42,979 nucleotides of DNA from Acidimicrobiaceae bacterium (GTDB lineage: Bacteria; Actinomycetota; Acidimicrobiia; Acidimicrobiales; RAAP-2): the NCBI GenBank assembly GCA_003164095.1, contig PLRX01000093.1:1-42979 (forward strand). The letters run 5' to 3'. A model generated the notes under the pieces. That model ran no database searches. It worked only from the letters and a program-made list of their open reading frames with translations, and was not told the DNA's origin. Each line of letters starts with the position of its first letter. Positions within the stretch are counted from its first letter, which is position 1. The position numbers and the translations under genes were made by a program. Below, one piece after another: positions 7,848 through 15,935 of the stretch.

Positions 7848-9082
7848 AGGCACTGGTGGTCGAGCGCAACCTGCCGCGTTTCGCCGCCTCGCGGGTCGCG
7901 TCCCTGCTCGGGTCCGGTAGAGGGGCGGGCATCGGCCCGGTGCAGCTGCTCGACGCCGAGGCACCGGACCGTCCCGGCACCGACTGGTACCCCCTGCGCC
8001 CACTGCTGTCGGGCATCTGCGGGTCCGACCTGGCCACCCTCGACGGCCGCACCTCCCGCTACTTCCAGGACCTGGTCAGCTTCCCCTTCGTGCCCGGCCA
8101 CGAGGTCGTCGGCGTACTTGACGAGGGTGGCGCCGACTTCGCCGGGCGCGAGCTCGCGCCCGGCACCCGGGCGGTCATCGAGCCGGTCCTGGGTTGCGCC
8201 ACCCGGCACATCCACCCGCTCTGCCCCCGGTGCGGCTCCGGCCACACCGGGCTGTGCAGCAACCTCGCATTCGGCGCCCTCGAGCCGGGTCTCCAGACGG
8301 GCTTCTGCACCGACACCGGGGGTGGGTGGTCGACGGCGCCGCTGATGGCCCACACCAGCCAGCTGCACGCCGTGCCCGACGCCCTCTCGGACCAGGACGC
8401 GGTGATGATCGAGCCCACGGCGTGCGCCGTCCACGCCGCCCTCTCGGCACAGGTCGCCGACGGCGACCTGGTCGCCGTGGTCGGGGCCGGGACGCTCGGG
8501 CTGGCGACCATCGCCACCCTTCACTCGCTCGTGCGCCCTTCGGTGCCGTGCACCGTGGTCGTCGGAGCCAAGCACGCCCGTCAGCGCGAGCTCGCTGCGT
8601 CGTTGGGTGCCGACCACGTGGTGCCGCCCGACCAGCTGGCCCGCACCGTGCGCCGCCAGGCCGGGTCGCTGGTGCTGGCAGGACGGCTCACCGAGGGTGC
8701 CGACGTGGTCTTCGACTGCGTGGGCAGTGCCGCTTCCCTCACCGAGGCACTGTCCATGGTGCGACCGCGAGGCAAGGTGGTCCTGGTGGGCATGCCCGGC
8801 AAGGTGTCGGTGGACCTCGCCCCGCTGTGGCACCGGGAGCTGACGCTGGTCGGCGCCTACGCCTACGGCAACGAGACTCCCCCCGGGGCGGGCGAGCCCG
8901 ACCGCCGCAGCTTCGAGCTGGCCATCGACCTGGTAGGCACCGCCTCGCTCGGTCAGCTGGTATCGGCCCTCTACCCTCTCGAGCGCTACGAGGAGGCCCT
9001 GGTCCACGCCGGGGCCGCCGGCCGCCGGGGTGCGGTCAAGGTGGCCTTCGACCTCCGCAACCCGAAAGGACGCTCCCGATGA
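7844..9082 (+). CDS. Zinc-dependent alcohol dehydrogenase (MDR superfamily)
   Basis: Medium-chain dehydrogenase of 412 residues. Catalytic zinc ligands are recognisable in SGICGSDLATL (Cys) and VPGHEVVG (His-Glu). Structural-zinc cysteines are in HPLCPRCGSGHTGLCSN, although the spacing is tighter than the classical four-Cys lobe. The Rossmann motif VVGAGTLGLATIATL precedes a DVVFDCVG segment. It should interconvert an alcohol and an aldehyde or ketone with NAD(P). The start ATG overlaps the stop of the acyl-CoA reductase fusion (ATGA), and its own stop overlaps the next ATG in the same way, so the three are translationally coupled. In context it may act on the fatty aldehyde or alcohol made by its neighbour (inference). 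Confidence 0.88.
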   Translation: MKALVVERNLPRFAASRVASLLGSGRGAGIGPVQLLDAEAPDRPGTDWYPLRPLLSGICGSDLATLDGRTSRYFQDLVSFPFVPGHEVVGVLDEGGADFAGRELAPGTRAVIEPVLGCATRHIHPLCPRCGSGHTGLCSNLAFGALEPGLQTGFCTDTGGGWSTAPLMAHTSQLHAVPDALSDQDAVMIEPTACAVHAALSAQVADGDLVAVVGAGTLGLATIATLHSLVRPSVPCTVVVGAKHARQRELAASLGADHVVPPDQLARTVRRQAGSLVLAGRLTEGADVVFDCVGSAASLTEALSMVRPRGKVVLVGMPGKVSVDLAPLWHRELTLVGAYAYGNETPPGAGEPDRRSFELAIDLVGTASLGQLVSALYPLERYEEALVHAGAAGRRGAVKVAFDLRNPKGRSR

Positions 9083-10668
9083 GCCCCAGGCCCGGATTCG
9101 TGCTCGACGTCGACAGTTCGACGCCACCCACCCTGTTCTGGCAGGGCGAGCGCTTCACCCTGGAGAAGCTGCCCGAGGGGAGCCGGGTCATCTACGCGCC
9201 CGAGCCCATCGACCCGCTGTCCGACCCCCAGGCCGCCATCCGACACGCGCTCAACCACCCGCTGGGCGACCAGGAGCCGCTGCCGGCGCTGCTGCGTGCC
9301 GGCATGAAGCTGACGATCGCGTTCGACGACATCTCGCTGCCACTGCCCCCCATGGAGCGGCCGGACATCCGTCAGCTGGTGATCGAACAGGTCCTGGACA
9401 TGGCGGCGGAGGCCGGTGTCGACGACGTCGAGCTCATCGTGGCCCTCGCACTCCACCGTCGCATGACCGAGCCGGAACTGCGCCACGCCATCGGCGACCG
9501 CGTCTACGACGCCTTCGCGCCGAACGGCCTGCTGACCCAGCACGACGCCGAGGACCCCGACAACCTGCTCCACCTGGGGCAGACCGATCAGGGCGAGGAC
9601 GTGGAGATCAACAAGCGTGCCGCCGAGTCCGACCTGCTGGTGTACGTCAACATCAACCTGGTGGCCATGGACGGTGGCCACAAGAGCGTCGCCACCGGTC
9701 TCGCCAGCTACAAGAGCCTGCGCCACCACCACAACCCCGAGACCATGCGGAAGTCCAAGTCCTTCATGGACCAGCACCGCTCCGAGCTCCACTCGGCGAA
9801 CTGGCGCATGGGCCGCCTCATCAGGGAGTGCGGCGTCAACGTGTTCCAGATCGAGACGACGCTGAACAACGACACCTTCCCGGGGGCGTTCCAATTCCTG
9901 CAGAAGCGCGAGTGGGAGTGGAAGGCCAAGGACCGCCTCGCCTACGTGGCGTCGTCGTCGGCGCTCGACCGGGTGCCGGCCAAGCATGCTCGTCGGATCT
10001 TCCACTCGGTCAAGGCCCCCCACCGGATGACGTCGGTGCAGGCCGGCGAGGTCGAGGCGGTCCACGCCGTCACCACGGCCAACGTGTGGGAGCAGCAGGG
10101 CGTGGTGGTGGAGGGCCAGACCGACATCCTGACCATGGGGCTCCCCTACATCAGTCCCTACAACGTCAACTCGATCCTCAACCCGATCCTGGTGGCCTGC
10201 CTCGGGCTCGGCTACTTCTTCAACCTCTACCGGGGCAAGCCGCTGGTGCGCGAAGGCGGCGTGCTGATCATGACCCATCCCACCCCGCGGGAGTTCAACC
10301 CGGTGCACCACCCGAGCTACATCGACTTCTTCGAGCAGGTGCTGAGCGAGACGACGGACCCGAACATCATGTCGGAACAGTTCGAGGAGGGGTTCGCCAC
10401 CGATCCCTGGTACGTCCACCTCTACCGGACCGGCCACGCCTACCACGGGGTGCATCCCTTCTACATGTGGTACTGGTGCGCCCACGCCCTGGAGCACCTC
10501 GGCGCCGTCATCATCGTGGGTGGCGATCCGAAGGCCGTCCACCGCCTCGGCTTCCGGGCCGCGTCCACCCTGGCCGACGCGCTGGAGATGGCCCGGGACG
10601 TGGTGGGCACCTCCCCCACCCTGACGCACCTCCACGCACCGCCGCTCCTGATGGCCGATGTCCAGTGA
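9079..10668 (+). CDS. LarA-like protein (lactate racemase N-terminal domain, DUF2088)
   Basis: Homologue of the nickel-pincer enzyme LarA, 529 residues and thus longer than lactate racemases (about 420-430). Family signatures are KLTIAFDDISLPLPPM, ALALHRRMTEPEL with His126 (equivalent by eye to LarA His108), GGHKSVATGLASYK with Lys202 (equivalent to the cofactor-bearing Lys184), and LRHHHNPETM with His residues 216-218 (equivalent to Ni-binding His200). The segment before GGHK reads YVNINLVAMD where LarA has the second catalytic His, so that residue seems absent. No larB, larC or larE cofactor genes are in the window. Translationally coupled to the dehydrogenase. Likely substrate is a 2-hydroxy acid or related lipid intermediate, but this is not shown. 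Confidence 0.82.
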   Translation: MSPRPGFVLDVDSSTPPTLFWQGERFTLEKLPEGSRVIYAPEPIDPLSDPQAAIRHALNHPLGDQEPLPALLRAGMKLTIAFDDISLPLPPMERPDIRQLVIEQVLDMAAEAGVDDVELIVALALHRRMTEPELRHAIGDRVYDAFAPNGLLTQHDAEDPDNLLHLGQTDQGEDVEINKRAAESDLLVYVNINLVAMDGGHKSVATGLASYKSLRHHHNPETMRKSKSFMDQHRSELHSANWRMGRLIRECGVNVFQIETTLNNDTFPGAFQFLQKREWEWKAKDRLAYVASSSALDRVPAKHARRIFHSVKAPHRMTSVQAGEVEAVHAVTTANVWEQQGVVVEGQTDILTMGLPYISPYNVNSILNPILVACLGLGYFFNLYRGKPLVREGGVLIMTHPTPREFNPVHHPSYIDFFEQVLSETTDPNIMSEQFEEGFATDPWYVHLYRTGHAYHGVHPFYMWYWCAHALEHLGAVIIVGGDPKAVHRLGFRAASTLADALEMARDVVGTSPTLTHLHAPPLLMADVQ

Positions 10669-10704
10669 GCGCGTCGCAGGGCCTGCGGCGATGAGAGGGG
10701 CACG

Positions 10705-11742
10705 ATGAGGAAGGTGCACGGCACCTCGCGGATCCTGCGTCCCCGCCGGGCCGTGCGGACAGACGCCACCCTGGGTGCAGAGGCAGCCGGAGGGGGACGC
10801 TCGAGGACGTTGCGCCCGTCGGCGCTGGTGGCCCGGGCCGGACGCAGCCGCTTCCCGCTGGCCGCGCCGACGTGGCCCGGCTCGGTCCCCCGACCGGCCC
10901 CCGAGCCCGAGCTGGGTGTCCACTACGACACCGCGTGGTCCCGCCGGTATCCCGTCCGACTGGCCCGCGCCGTAGTGCTCGACAATGTCACGCGGCCGCT
11001 CGCCCGGGCCATCGCATCGCCCCAGCTGCGCGGCGAGGAGCAGTTGGTCGACGTCGAGGCGCCGGTCATCTTCGCCGCCAACCACGCCAGCCACATCGAC
11101 ACCCCACTCCTGCTGGCCTGCCTTCCGCTGCGGTTCCGGCACCGCACGGTGGTGGCGGCCGCCGCCGACTACTTCTTCGACCGGCGGTGGAAGGCCGACA
11201 CGTTCTCCTTCCTCCTCGGAGCCATCCCCATTGAGCGCACCAAGGTCAACCGACGGTCCGCCGAGCTGGCCGCCGAGCTCCTGGCCGACGACTGGAACCT
11301 CGTGATCTTTCCCGAGGGCGGGCGGTCCCCCGACGGGTGGGCACAGGAGTTCCGCGGCGGGGCCGCCTACCTGGCGTCGCGCACCGGTCGACCGGTCGTC
11401 CCCGTCCACCTCGACGGGACACGCCACATCCTCCCCAAGGGCAGCGGCACCGTCAGGCGGACCCGGACCACCGTCACCTTCGGAACACCCCTGTGGCCGG
11501 CCGAGGGCGAGGACGCCCGCAAGTTCAGCGCCCGCATCGAGGCCGCCGTCGCCACCCTGGCCAACGAGTCCTCCACCGACTGGTGGACGGCCCGCAAGCA
11601 GGCCGCTGCCGGCACGACCCCGTCCCTCCAGGGCCCCGAGGTGGCGCCGTGGCGGCGGGCCTGGGCGCTCGACCCGGCACCCGACCGGTCCGAGGCCATC
11701 GACGTCGAGGGCAACGACTGGCCGAGGCGGTCGAGGGACTGA
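10705..11742 (+). CDS. PlsC-type lysophospholipid/glycerol-3-phosphate acyltransferase
   Basis: Membrane-associated acyltransferase of 345 residues that transfers a fatty acyl group to a glycerolipid or related alcohol. Motif I NHASHIDTP carries the catalytic His and Asp; motif II region is FDRRWKADTFSFLLGAIPIERTK, split by a hydrophobic patch; motif III is VIFPEGGRSPDG; motif IV is VPVHLDGT. A 95-residue N-terminal extension rich in Arg and Pro precedes the domain. The ATG at 10705 follows a purine-rich GAGAGGGG ribosome site and lies 36 bp after the LarA-like stop. An ATG at 10691 gives only a 5-codon frame. Last gene of the operon; converges on the gene at 11761 with an 18-bp gap. Confidence 0.87.
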   Translation: MRKVHGTSRILRPRRAVRTDATLGAEAAGGGRSRTLRPSALVARAGRSRFPLAAPTWPGSVPRPAPEPELGVHYDTAWSRRYPVRLARAVVLDNVTRPLARAIASPQLRGEEQLVDVEAPVIFAANHASHIDTPLLLACLPLRFRHRTVVAAAADYFFDRRWKADTFSFLLGAIPIERTKVNRRSAELAAELLADDWNLVIFPEGGRSPDGWAQEFRGGAAYLASRTGRPVVPVHLDGTRHILPKGSGTVRRTRTTVTFGTPLWPAEGEDARKFSARIEAAVATLANESSTDWWTARKQAAAGTTPSLQGPEVAPWRRAWALDPAPDRSEAIDVEGNDWPRRSRD

Positions 11743-11760
11743 GCCCGCCGGCGTACTGCG

Positions 11761-12114
11761 TCAGACGGGACGGAACCGCAACGCCGACCAGACGTCGTCG
11801 ACGGCCACCTGGCGCACCTGTCGCACACCCTCGGCGGTCAGCAGCGCCGCCAGCACCTCGCGGTTGAGGTCGGTTCCGAGCTGCCCGGCCTTCGGGTAGG
11901 CCACCCACGTCAACCGGTCTACGGATGCCGCGCCCACCACCGCGGCAAGCTCGCCGCCGAGGGCCGCCCGGTCGACGGCAAACGCCAACAGACCGGCGCC
12001 GGGACCCCCATCGGTCGGCAACCCGGCGAGTGCCCGTACCGCTGCTGCGTCGGTGCCCGAAACCTCCAGGCCCTGCCCGGGTCGCAGTTGCAGCTTCTGC
12101 ACCAGGTCCATCAC
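11761..12114 (-). CDS. Small DUF3052-like conserved protein
   Basis: A 117-residue soluble protein. The central segment LTWVAYPKAGQLGTDLNREVL resembles the YPK...TDL.R.V signature of the actinobacterial DUF3052 group, and the N-terminus KLQLRPGQGLEVSG resembles its opening strand; the match is by memory and modest. Function unknown. ATG codons at 12114 and 12111 are both usable. It lies 21 bp after gatD on the same strand, so it is the probable last gene of the HAD-plsC/murT/gatD operon. Confidence 0.65.
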   Translation of the reverse strand: MMDLVQKLQLRPGQGLEVSGTDAAAVRALAGLPTDGGPGAGLLAFAVDRAALGGELAAVVGAASVDRLTWVAYPKAGQLGTDLNREVLAALLTAEGVRQVRQVAVDDVWSALRFRPV

Positions 12115-12135
12115 CTCAGTCCGGTGGTGGAGGGC

Positions 12136-12957
12136 TCAGCGTGCCACCCGCACCCGACGGCCCAGGCCCCGCCAACCGCGGCCACCCGCACGGTCGACCG
12201 CCTCCAGCCGCTCGGCCCGCAGGGCCAACTCCTCATGGTCGTCGAGCGGCTCGAGGGGGACCCCGGTGCCCTCCGGTGCGTCGGAAGGGGCCAGTACCCA
12301 ACCGAGCAGGAGGTCGGCCAGCGCGGTGTTACGGGCCAGCACCGGTCCGTGCAGGTAGGTGCCGAGCACCCGTCCGGACCAGGCGCCCTCGGTGCCGTCG
12401 CCCCCGCCGTTGCCCACCCCGCGCTCCACCCGGGCCAGCGTGTGCGCGCCCGGGCCGACGACCGACACCCCAGCGTGGTTCTCGAAGCCGGTCAGCCGCG
12501 GCAGGTGTCCACCCGTCGCCATGCGTGGCGCCTGCGGGGTGGGCGTGGCCACGAGCTCGCCCACGGCACGCTTCCCTGTCCCCTTGGCCGTCGTCAGGTC
12601 GAGCAGCCCGACGCCCTGCTGGATCCGGTCGGCACTGTCCGGGAACGTGGTGCCGATCACCTGGAAACCGGCGCACACCCCGAGGACGACGGCGCCCTCG
12701 GCCACCCGGGCAGCAAGGGTCCCCTCCTCGAGGAGGGTGGTGGCGGCCCGCGCCTGAGGGCCGTCCTCGCCACCCCCGATCGAGTACAGGTCGGCAGTCG
12801 GCAGCGGCCGGTCCGAGAGCGCCTGGACGAGGTCGACGTCGATGCCGCGCCAGGCGGCCCGGCGGGCGAGGATCACCCCGTTGCCGCCGTCCCCGTAGGT
12901 ACCGAGGAGGTCGGGGTAGACCACCGCTATGGTCAGCCGGCGGCCGCGCACGCTCAC
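12136..12957 (-). CDS. gatD: Lipid II isoglutaminyl synthase, glutamine amidotransferase subunit GatD
   Basis: Class I glutaminase subunit that supplies ammonia to MurT for amidation of the D-glutamate of lipid II to D-isoglutamine, in the cytoplasm at the inner face of the membrane. Catalytic Cys95 sits in VLGVCAGFQVIG and the catalytic His in GTYLHGPVLARN, as in CobB/CobQ-type amidotransferases. The start GTG (12957) overlaps the murT stop (GTGA); the longer frame beginning at 13182 lies inside murT and reads as Arg-rich non-coding sequence. 273 residues, normal for GatD. Identification is strengthened by the directly overlapping murT. Confidence 0.93.
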   Translation of the reverse strand: MSVRGRRLTIAVVYPDLLGTYGDGGNGVILARRAAWRGIDVDLVQALSDRPLPTADLYSIGGGEDGPQARAATTLLEEGTLAARVAEGAVVLGVCAGFQVIGTTFPDSADRIQQGVGLLDLTTAKGTGKRAVGELVATPTPQAPRMATGGHLPRLTGFENHAGVSVVGPGAHTLARVERGVGNGGGDGTEGAWSGRVLGTYLHGPVLARNTALADLLLGWVLAPSDAPEGTGVPLEPLDDHEELALRAERLEAVDRAGGRGWRGLGRRVRVAR

Positions 12958-14270
12958 AGCGCCCGACGCAGGTCGGCGAAGGCGGTGTAGTTGCCGAGGA
13001 ACTCGATCGGCGCGCCGTCGGGCGAATGGGTGGCGGCGTGGTCGATTGCGGACACCGGGCCGTCGACGACCGCGTGCTCCACACCGCCGTAGCGGAGGCG
13101 CACCGCCAGGTCGAGCCGCCGCTCCCCCGTCGCCACCACGGTGCGGCCCACCAGCCGCTCGAAGGGGACGTCCCACAGCCACGACGTGTCGAAGCCGTCG
13201 GCGGTCCGGGCATTGACCGACAGCACCACCTGGTCGTCCGGGTCAGCCGTCTCGTCGAGCAGGTCGAAGATGGCGGTCCACCCGGCCGGATTCTTGGCCA
13301 GGAGGAGGCGCACCGGGTGCCCGGCACGGGCCACGGTGGAGAACCGGCCGGCGACCTCGGTCACCCCGTCGAGGCGCCCCAGTGCGGTGCCGACGTCCCC
13401 CTCGCCCACTGCGCCGAGCATCGGTGCCGCAGCCATCGCGGCCATACCGGCGTTCGCCCGGTTGAAGGCTCCGGGCAGGCCGATGCGAATCGGATGGTGC
13501 GTGCCGTCGGCAAGCACCAGCTCGTCGTCTGCCACCTCGGCCGCCACCTCGGGCCGGGCGAAGTCGCACCGGTCGCAGGCCCAGCGGCCGTCGTCGGCGA
13601 AGTCGATGCGCCCGCCGCACGAGGGGCACCCCACGGCATCGTCGTGCCACACCTGCCCGGCACCGACCCACGTCACTTCCGGGGCCGTGCCCGCCGCCCA
13701 GGCCACCATCGGGTCGTCGGCATTGGCCACCACGATCGTGCCGGCGTGGCCCTCCTCCGGCGCCGTCAGCCCGGCCAACGCTGCCCGCCACCGGTCGACG
13801 AGCATCCGCACCTCGCTGATGCGGTCGAGCTGGTCGCGTGACAGGTTGAGCAGCACCACCACCTCGGGAGCCGACTCGACGATGCACCGGCCGAGGTAGC
13901 CCTCGTCGACCTCGAGTACCGCGACGCCGGCATGCGGAGCGCCGACGAGGGCGGCCACGTGACCGGCCGGCATGTTGGCGCCGGTGTCGTTGCTCACCAC
14001 GTCGGCGACGCCGCCGGACAGTGCGGCGGCCAGCAGGCGGGTGGTGGTGGTCTTGCCGTTGGTGCCCGTCACCAGGGCGACGCGTCGCCCGGCTGCGAGC
14101 GTCGCCAGCAGGCCCGGGTCCACGAGGAGTCCGGCACGACCCCCGGCCACGGTCCCGCTGCCCCGACCGAGGGCCCGGGACAGCCGGTTGACGCCCGAGA
14201 CGGCGGCGGACGCCACGGCGGCCCGCGTCGTACGCGGGCGGGCGGCGGAGGGGCTGACCCGGACCGTCAC
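12954..14270 (-). CDS. murT: Lipid II isoglutaminyl synthase, Mur ligase-like subunit MurT
   Basis: ATP-dependent Mur-ligase-family subunit that activates the glutamate carboxylate of lipid II for amidation by GatD. The P-loop is VTGTNGKTTTTRL (about residues 68-79). A four-cysteine zinc ribbon, CPSCGG then ACDRCDF (about residues 213-236), is inserted in the central domain as is usual for MurT. The C-terminal DUF1727 domain has NPAGWTAIFDLLDE. The GTG at 14270 overlaps the stop of the HAD-PlsC gene; 438 residues fits the family. The stop overlaps the gatD start. The pair is found mainly in Gram-positive bacteria that amidate their peptidoglycan. Confidence 0.94.
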   Translation of the reverse strand: MTVRVSPSAARPRTTRAAVASAAVSGVNRLSRALGRGSGTVAGGRAGLLVDPGLLATLAAGRRVALVTGTNGKTTTTRLLAAALSGGVADVVSNDTGANMPAGHVAALVGAPHAGVAVLEVDEGYLGRCIVESAPEVVVLLNLSRDQLDRISEVRMLVDRWRAALAGLTAPEEGHAGTIVVANADDPMVAWAAGTAPEVTWVGAGQVWHDDAVGCPSCGGRIDFADDGRWACDRCDFARPEVAAEVADDELVLADGTHHPIRIGLPGAFNRANAGMAAMAAAPMLGAVGEGDVGTALGRLDGVTEVAGRFSTVARAGHPVRLLLAKNPAGWTAIFDLLDETADPDDQVVLSVNARTADGFDTSWLWDVPFERLVGRTVVATGERRLDLAVRLRYGGVEHAVVDGPVSAIDHAATHSPDGAPIEFLGNYTAFADLRRAL

Positions 14271-15649
14271 GCGGAGGGGCGCGTGGCGGCCAGTTCCTCG
14301 TCGGTGGGGACGTGCGGCTGGCGTGCCTCGTCGGGCAGCAGGTCGGCGACGGCGTCCAGGAGCGTGCGCGTATCGGCCACCGCGTCGGTCAGGCCGAGGT
14401 CGACCGGTGGTCCGACGGTGACCGTCACCCGCGGCGGGTGCTGCAGGCTCGTGACGTTCGGCACCTTGGAGGAGCGGGGCCACACCTTCTCGGTGCCCCA
14501 CAGGCCGATCGGGACGACCGGTGCGCCGGTGTCGGCCGCCAGGCGGGCCGCCCCGGTCTTGCCATGGAGGACAGGGTCGAAGAAGGCATCGCCACGGGGA
14601 ATGGTCCCCTGGGGAAGGACGATCACGGCCTCACCCGCATGGAGGGCCGCTGTGGCCCTGCGCATGGGGTCACCCGAGCCGCTCCCCCGGTCCACCGGGA
14701 TCCCGCCGAGCGCACGGGAGATCTGACCGACCACCGGCGCGTCGAACAGCTCCTGCTTGCCCATGAAGCGGACGGGACGGCCGAGGCGGGCGGCCACGAT
14801 GGCCAGAGCTGCGACGTCGAAGTAGCTGCGGTGGTTGGACACCAGGATCACCGGCCCGTCGTGGGGCACGTGCTCGACACCGTTGACCGTGAACCGGGCG
14901 TACGGGAACGACTCCGGCCGGACGAACGGACGCAGCAGGTAATAGGGCTCGAGGCCGATGACCGAGGGGACGCCCGGCGGGCGGTCCCAGTGCTCGAGCG
15001 GCCAGCGTCTGGCCAATGCCACCGCGGTCAGTCGGGGGTCGGCGTTGAGTGGGTGGGGGTGACCGACGGCGCCGAGCAGCGGCACGTCGAAGAAGCTGTC
15101 GGAGTAGACATGGCACTCGGCGAGGTCGATGCCCCGAACAGCCGCCCAGTCGCGGGCGGCGTCGCGCTTGTTCGTGCCCCAGATGAACCGGCCCACCAGC
15201 CGTCCCGTGTAGTGCCCGTCGATCTCCTGGTACCGGGTGGCGAGCACGTCGTCGAACCCGAGCGCGTTGGCCAGCGGGTCGACCAGGTCGTGGGGCGAGG
15301 TCGTGGCCAGTACGAGCAGGCGGCCGTCGGCCCGGTGGGCGGCCAGCTCCTCCAGCGCCCAGGGCTGCACCAGGTCGATGAGGTCCTCGACGACGGCCGC
15401 GCCGGCCGTCCGCACTCCGGCGGCCGGGCGTCCCTTCATCATCCGGGCCGCCGCCCGGGCCAGGCCCATGAAGGGGACCGTCTCGCCGAAGGAGTTGTAG
15501 AAGCCGTAGAGGTAGCGGTCGCCCGGCAGCTTGCGGCCGGCCGCCAGGACCCCGGCTGCGACCATCGCCTCCTGGAACACCGGGCCGGACGCCGACCGGA
15601 TCAGTGTGCGATCGAGGTCGACGAAGACGGCACCGGTGGCGTCGGACAT
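14267..15649 (-). CDS. HAD-IB phosphatase / PlsC acyltransferase fusion protein
   Basis: Bifunctional 460-residue protein. The N-terminal HAD domain (about 5-215) has motif I FVDLDRTLI, motif II TTSPHDL, a Lys in GTNKRDAARDW and motif IV YSDSFFDVPLL. The C-terminal lysophospholipid acyltransferase (about 240-430) has motif I SNHRSYFDV, motif II FMGKQELFDAP through GGIPVDRGS, motif III VLPQGTIPRG and motif IV PVVPIGLWG. This order is known for mycobacterial PlsC-type proteins. It would make phosphatidic acid from lysophosphatidic acid, with a phosphatase of unproven substrate. Note motif III is PQGT rather than PEGT. The ATG at 15649 is clear, and the stop overlaps the murT start, so it leads the murT-gatD operon. 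Confidence 0.9.
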   Translation of the reverse strand: MSDATGAVFVDLDRTLIRSASGPVFQEAMVAAGVLAAGRKLPGDRYLYGFYNSFGETVPFMGLARAAARMMKGRPAAGVRTAGAAVVEDLIDLVQPWALEELAAHRADGRLLVLATTSPHDLVDPLANALGFDDVLATRYQEIDGHYTGRLVGRFIWGTNKRDAARDWAAVRGIDLAECHVYSDSFFDVPLLGAVGHPHPLNADPRLTAVALARRWPLEHWDRPPGVPSVIGLEPYYLLRPFVRPESFPYARFTVNGVEHVPHDGPVILVSNHRSYFDVAALAIVAARLGRPVRFMGKQELFDAPVVGQISRALGGIPVDRGSGSGDPMRRATAALHAGEAVIVLPQGTIPRGDAFFDPVLHGKTGAARLAADTGAPVVPIGLWGTEKVWPRSSKVPNVTSLQHPPRVTVTVGPPVDLGLTDAVADTRTLLDAVADLLPDEARQPHVPTDEELAATRPSA

Positions 15650-15781
15650 GCCCTCAACCTACCGCCGGGCAGCGGCCGACGGGGGCTGGCACCGAGCGCA
15701 CCACCGACCGCCTCGTGACGGGGAGTCTTCGGAACGACCGACGATACCTCCCACCAGGCAAAACGGCCCCTGGACGCGGCA

Positions 15782-15814
15782 AAGGGACCACCGGGGGGGG
15801 AGAGGTGGTCCCTT
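15782..15814 (+). terminator. Strong hairpin with G8 loop upstream of the leader ORF and LysR gene
   Basis: AAGGGACCACC (15782-15792) and GGTGGTCCCTT (15804-15814) form a perfect 11-bp stem around an 11-base loop of eight G and AGA. It could be a terminator or the attenuator-type element of a leader transcript; the plus-strand 3' side has TTCG, not a T-run. The structure is certain as sequence, its function not. Confidence 0.5.
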
Positions 15815-15849
15815 CGCACTGACTCAACGAGGAAAGGAGGGGGATTCCT

Positions 15850-15879
15850 ATGTCCTGTGGTCGTGGAGTCACTGTATAA
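15850..15879 (+). CDS. Possible 9-residue leader peptide (MSCGRGVTV)
   Basis: A nine-codon frame ATG to TAA encodes MSCGRGVTV. It is preceded by an almost ideal Shine-Dalgarno, AAAGGAGG at 15833-15840, ending 9 bases before the ATG. That site is stronger than those of most genes here, many of which have none, and it serves no longer frame. It lies 35 bp after the strong hairpin and 56 bp before the LysR start. Could be a translated leader (one Cys, one Arg codon), or a chance match. No homologue known to me. Confidence 0.35.
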   Translation: MSCGRGVTV

Positions 15880-15911
15880 CGGCCGCGAGCAATCAGTCAA
15901 CCAGTTTGTCT

Positions 15912-15927
15912 AGATAGCTGGTATCTT
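15912..15927 (+). promoter_or_regulatory. Candidate LysR-type operator and -10 region
   Basis: GATA-N5-TATC dyad (about 15913-15925) in an unusually AT-rich stretch directly before the LysR start at 15936. TATCTT at 15922-15927 is spaced as a -10 for a transcript starting at or near the ATG, with no visible ribosome site, suggesting a leaderless autoregulated promoter. Confidence 0.35.
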
Positions 15928-15935
15928 TATTGACG

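Noticed and set aside
5796-8003. Very long minus-strand frames opposite the operon (also 7589-9127 and 8986-11427)
   Set aside because: They mirror strongly coding plus-strand genes; high GC produces such shadow frames, and their translations are Val/Gly/Arg/His-rich without motifs.
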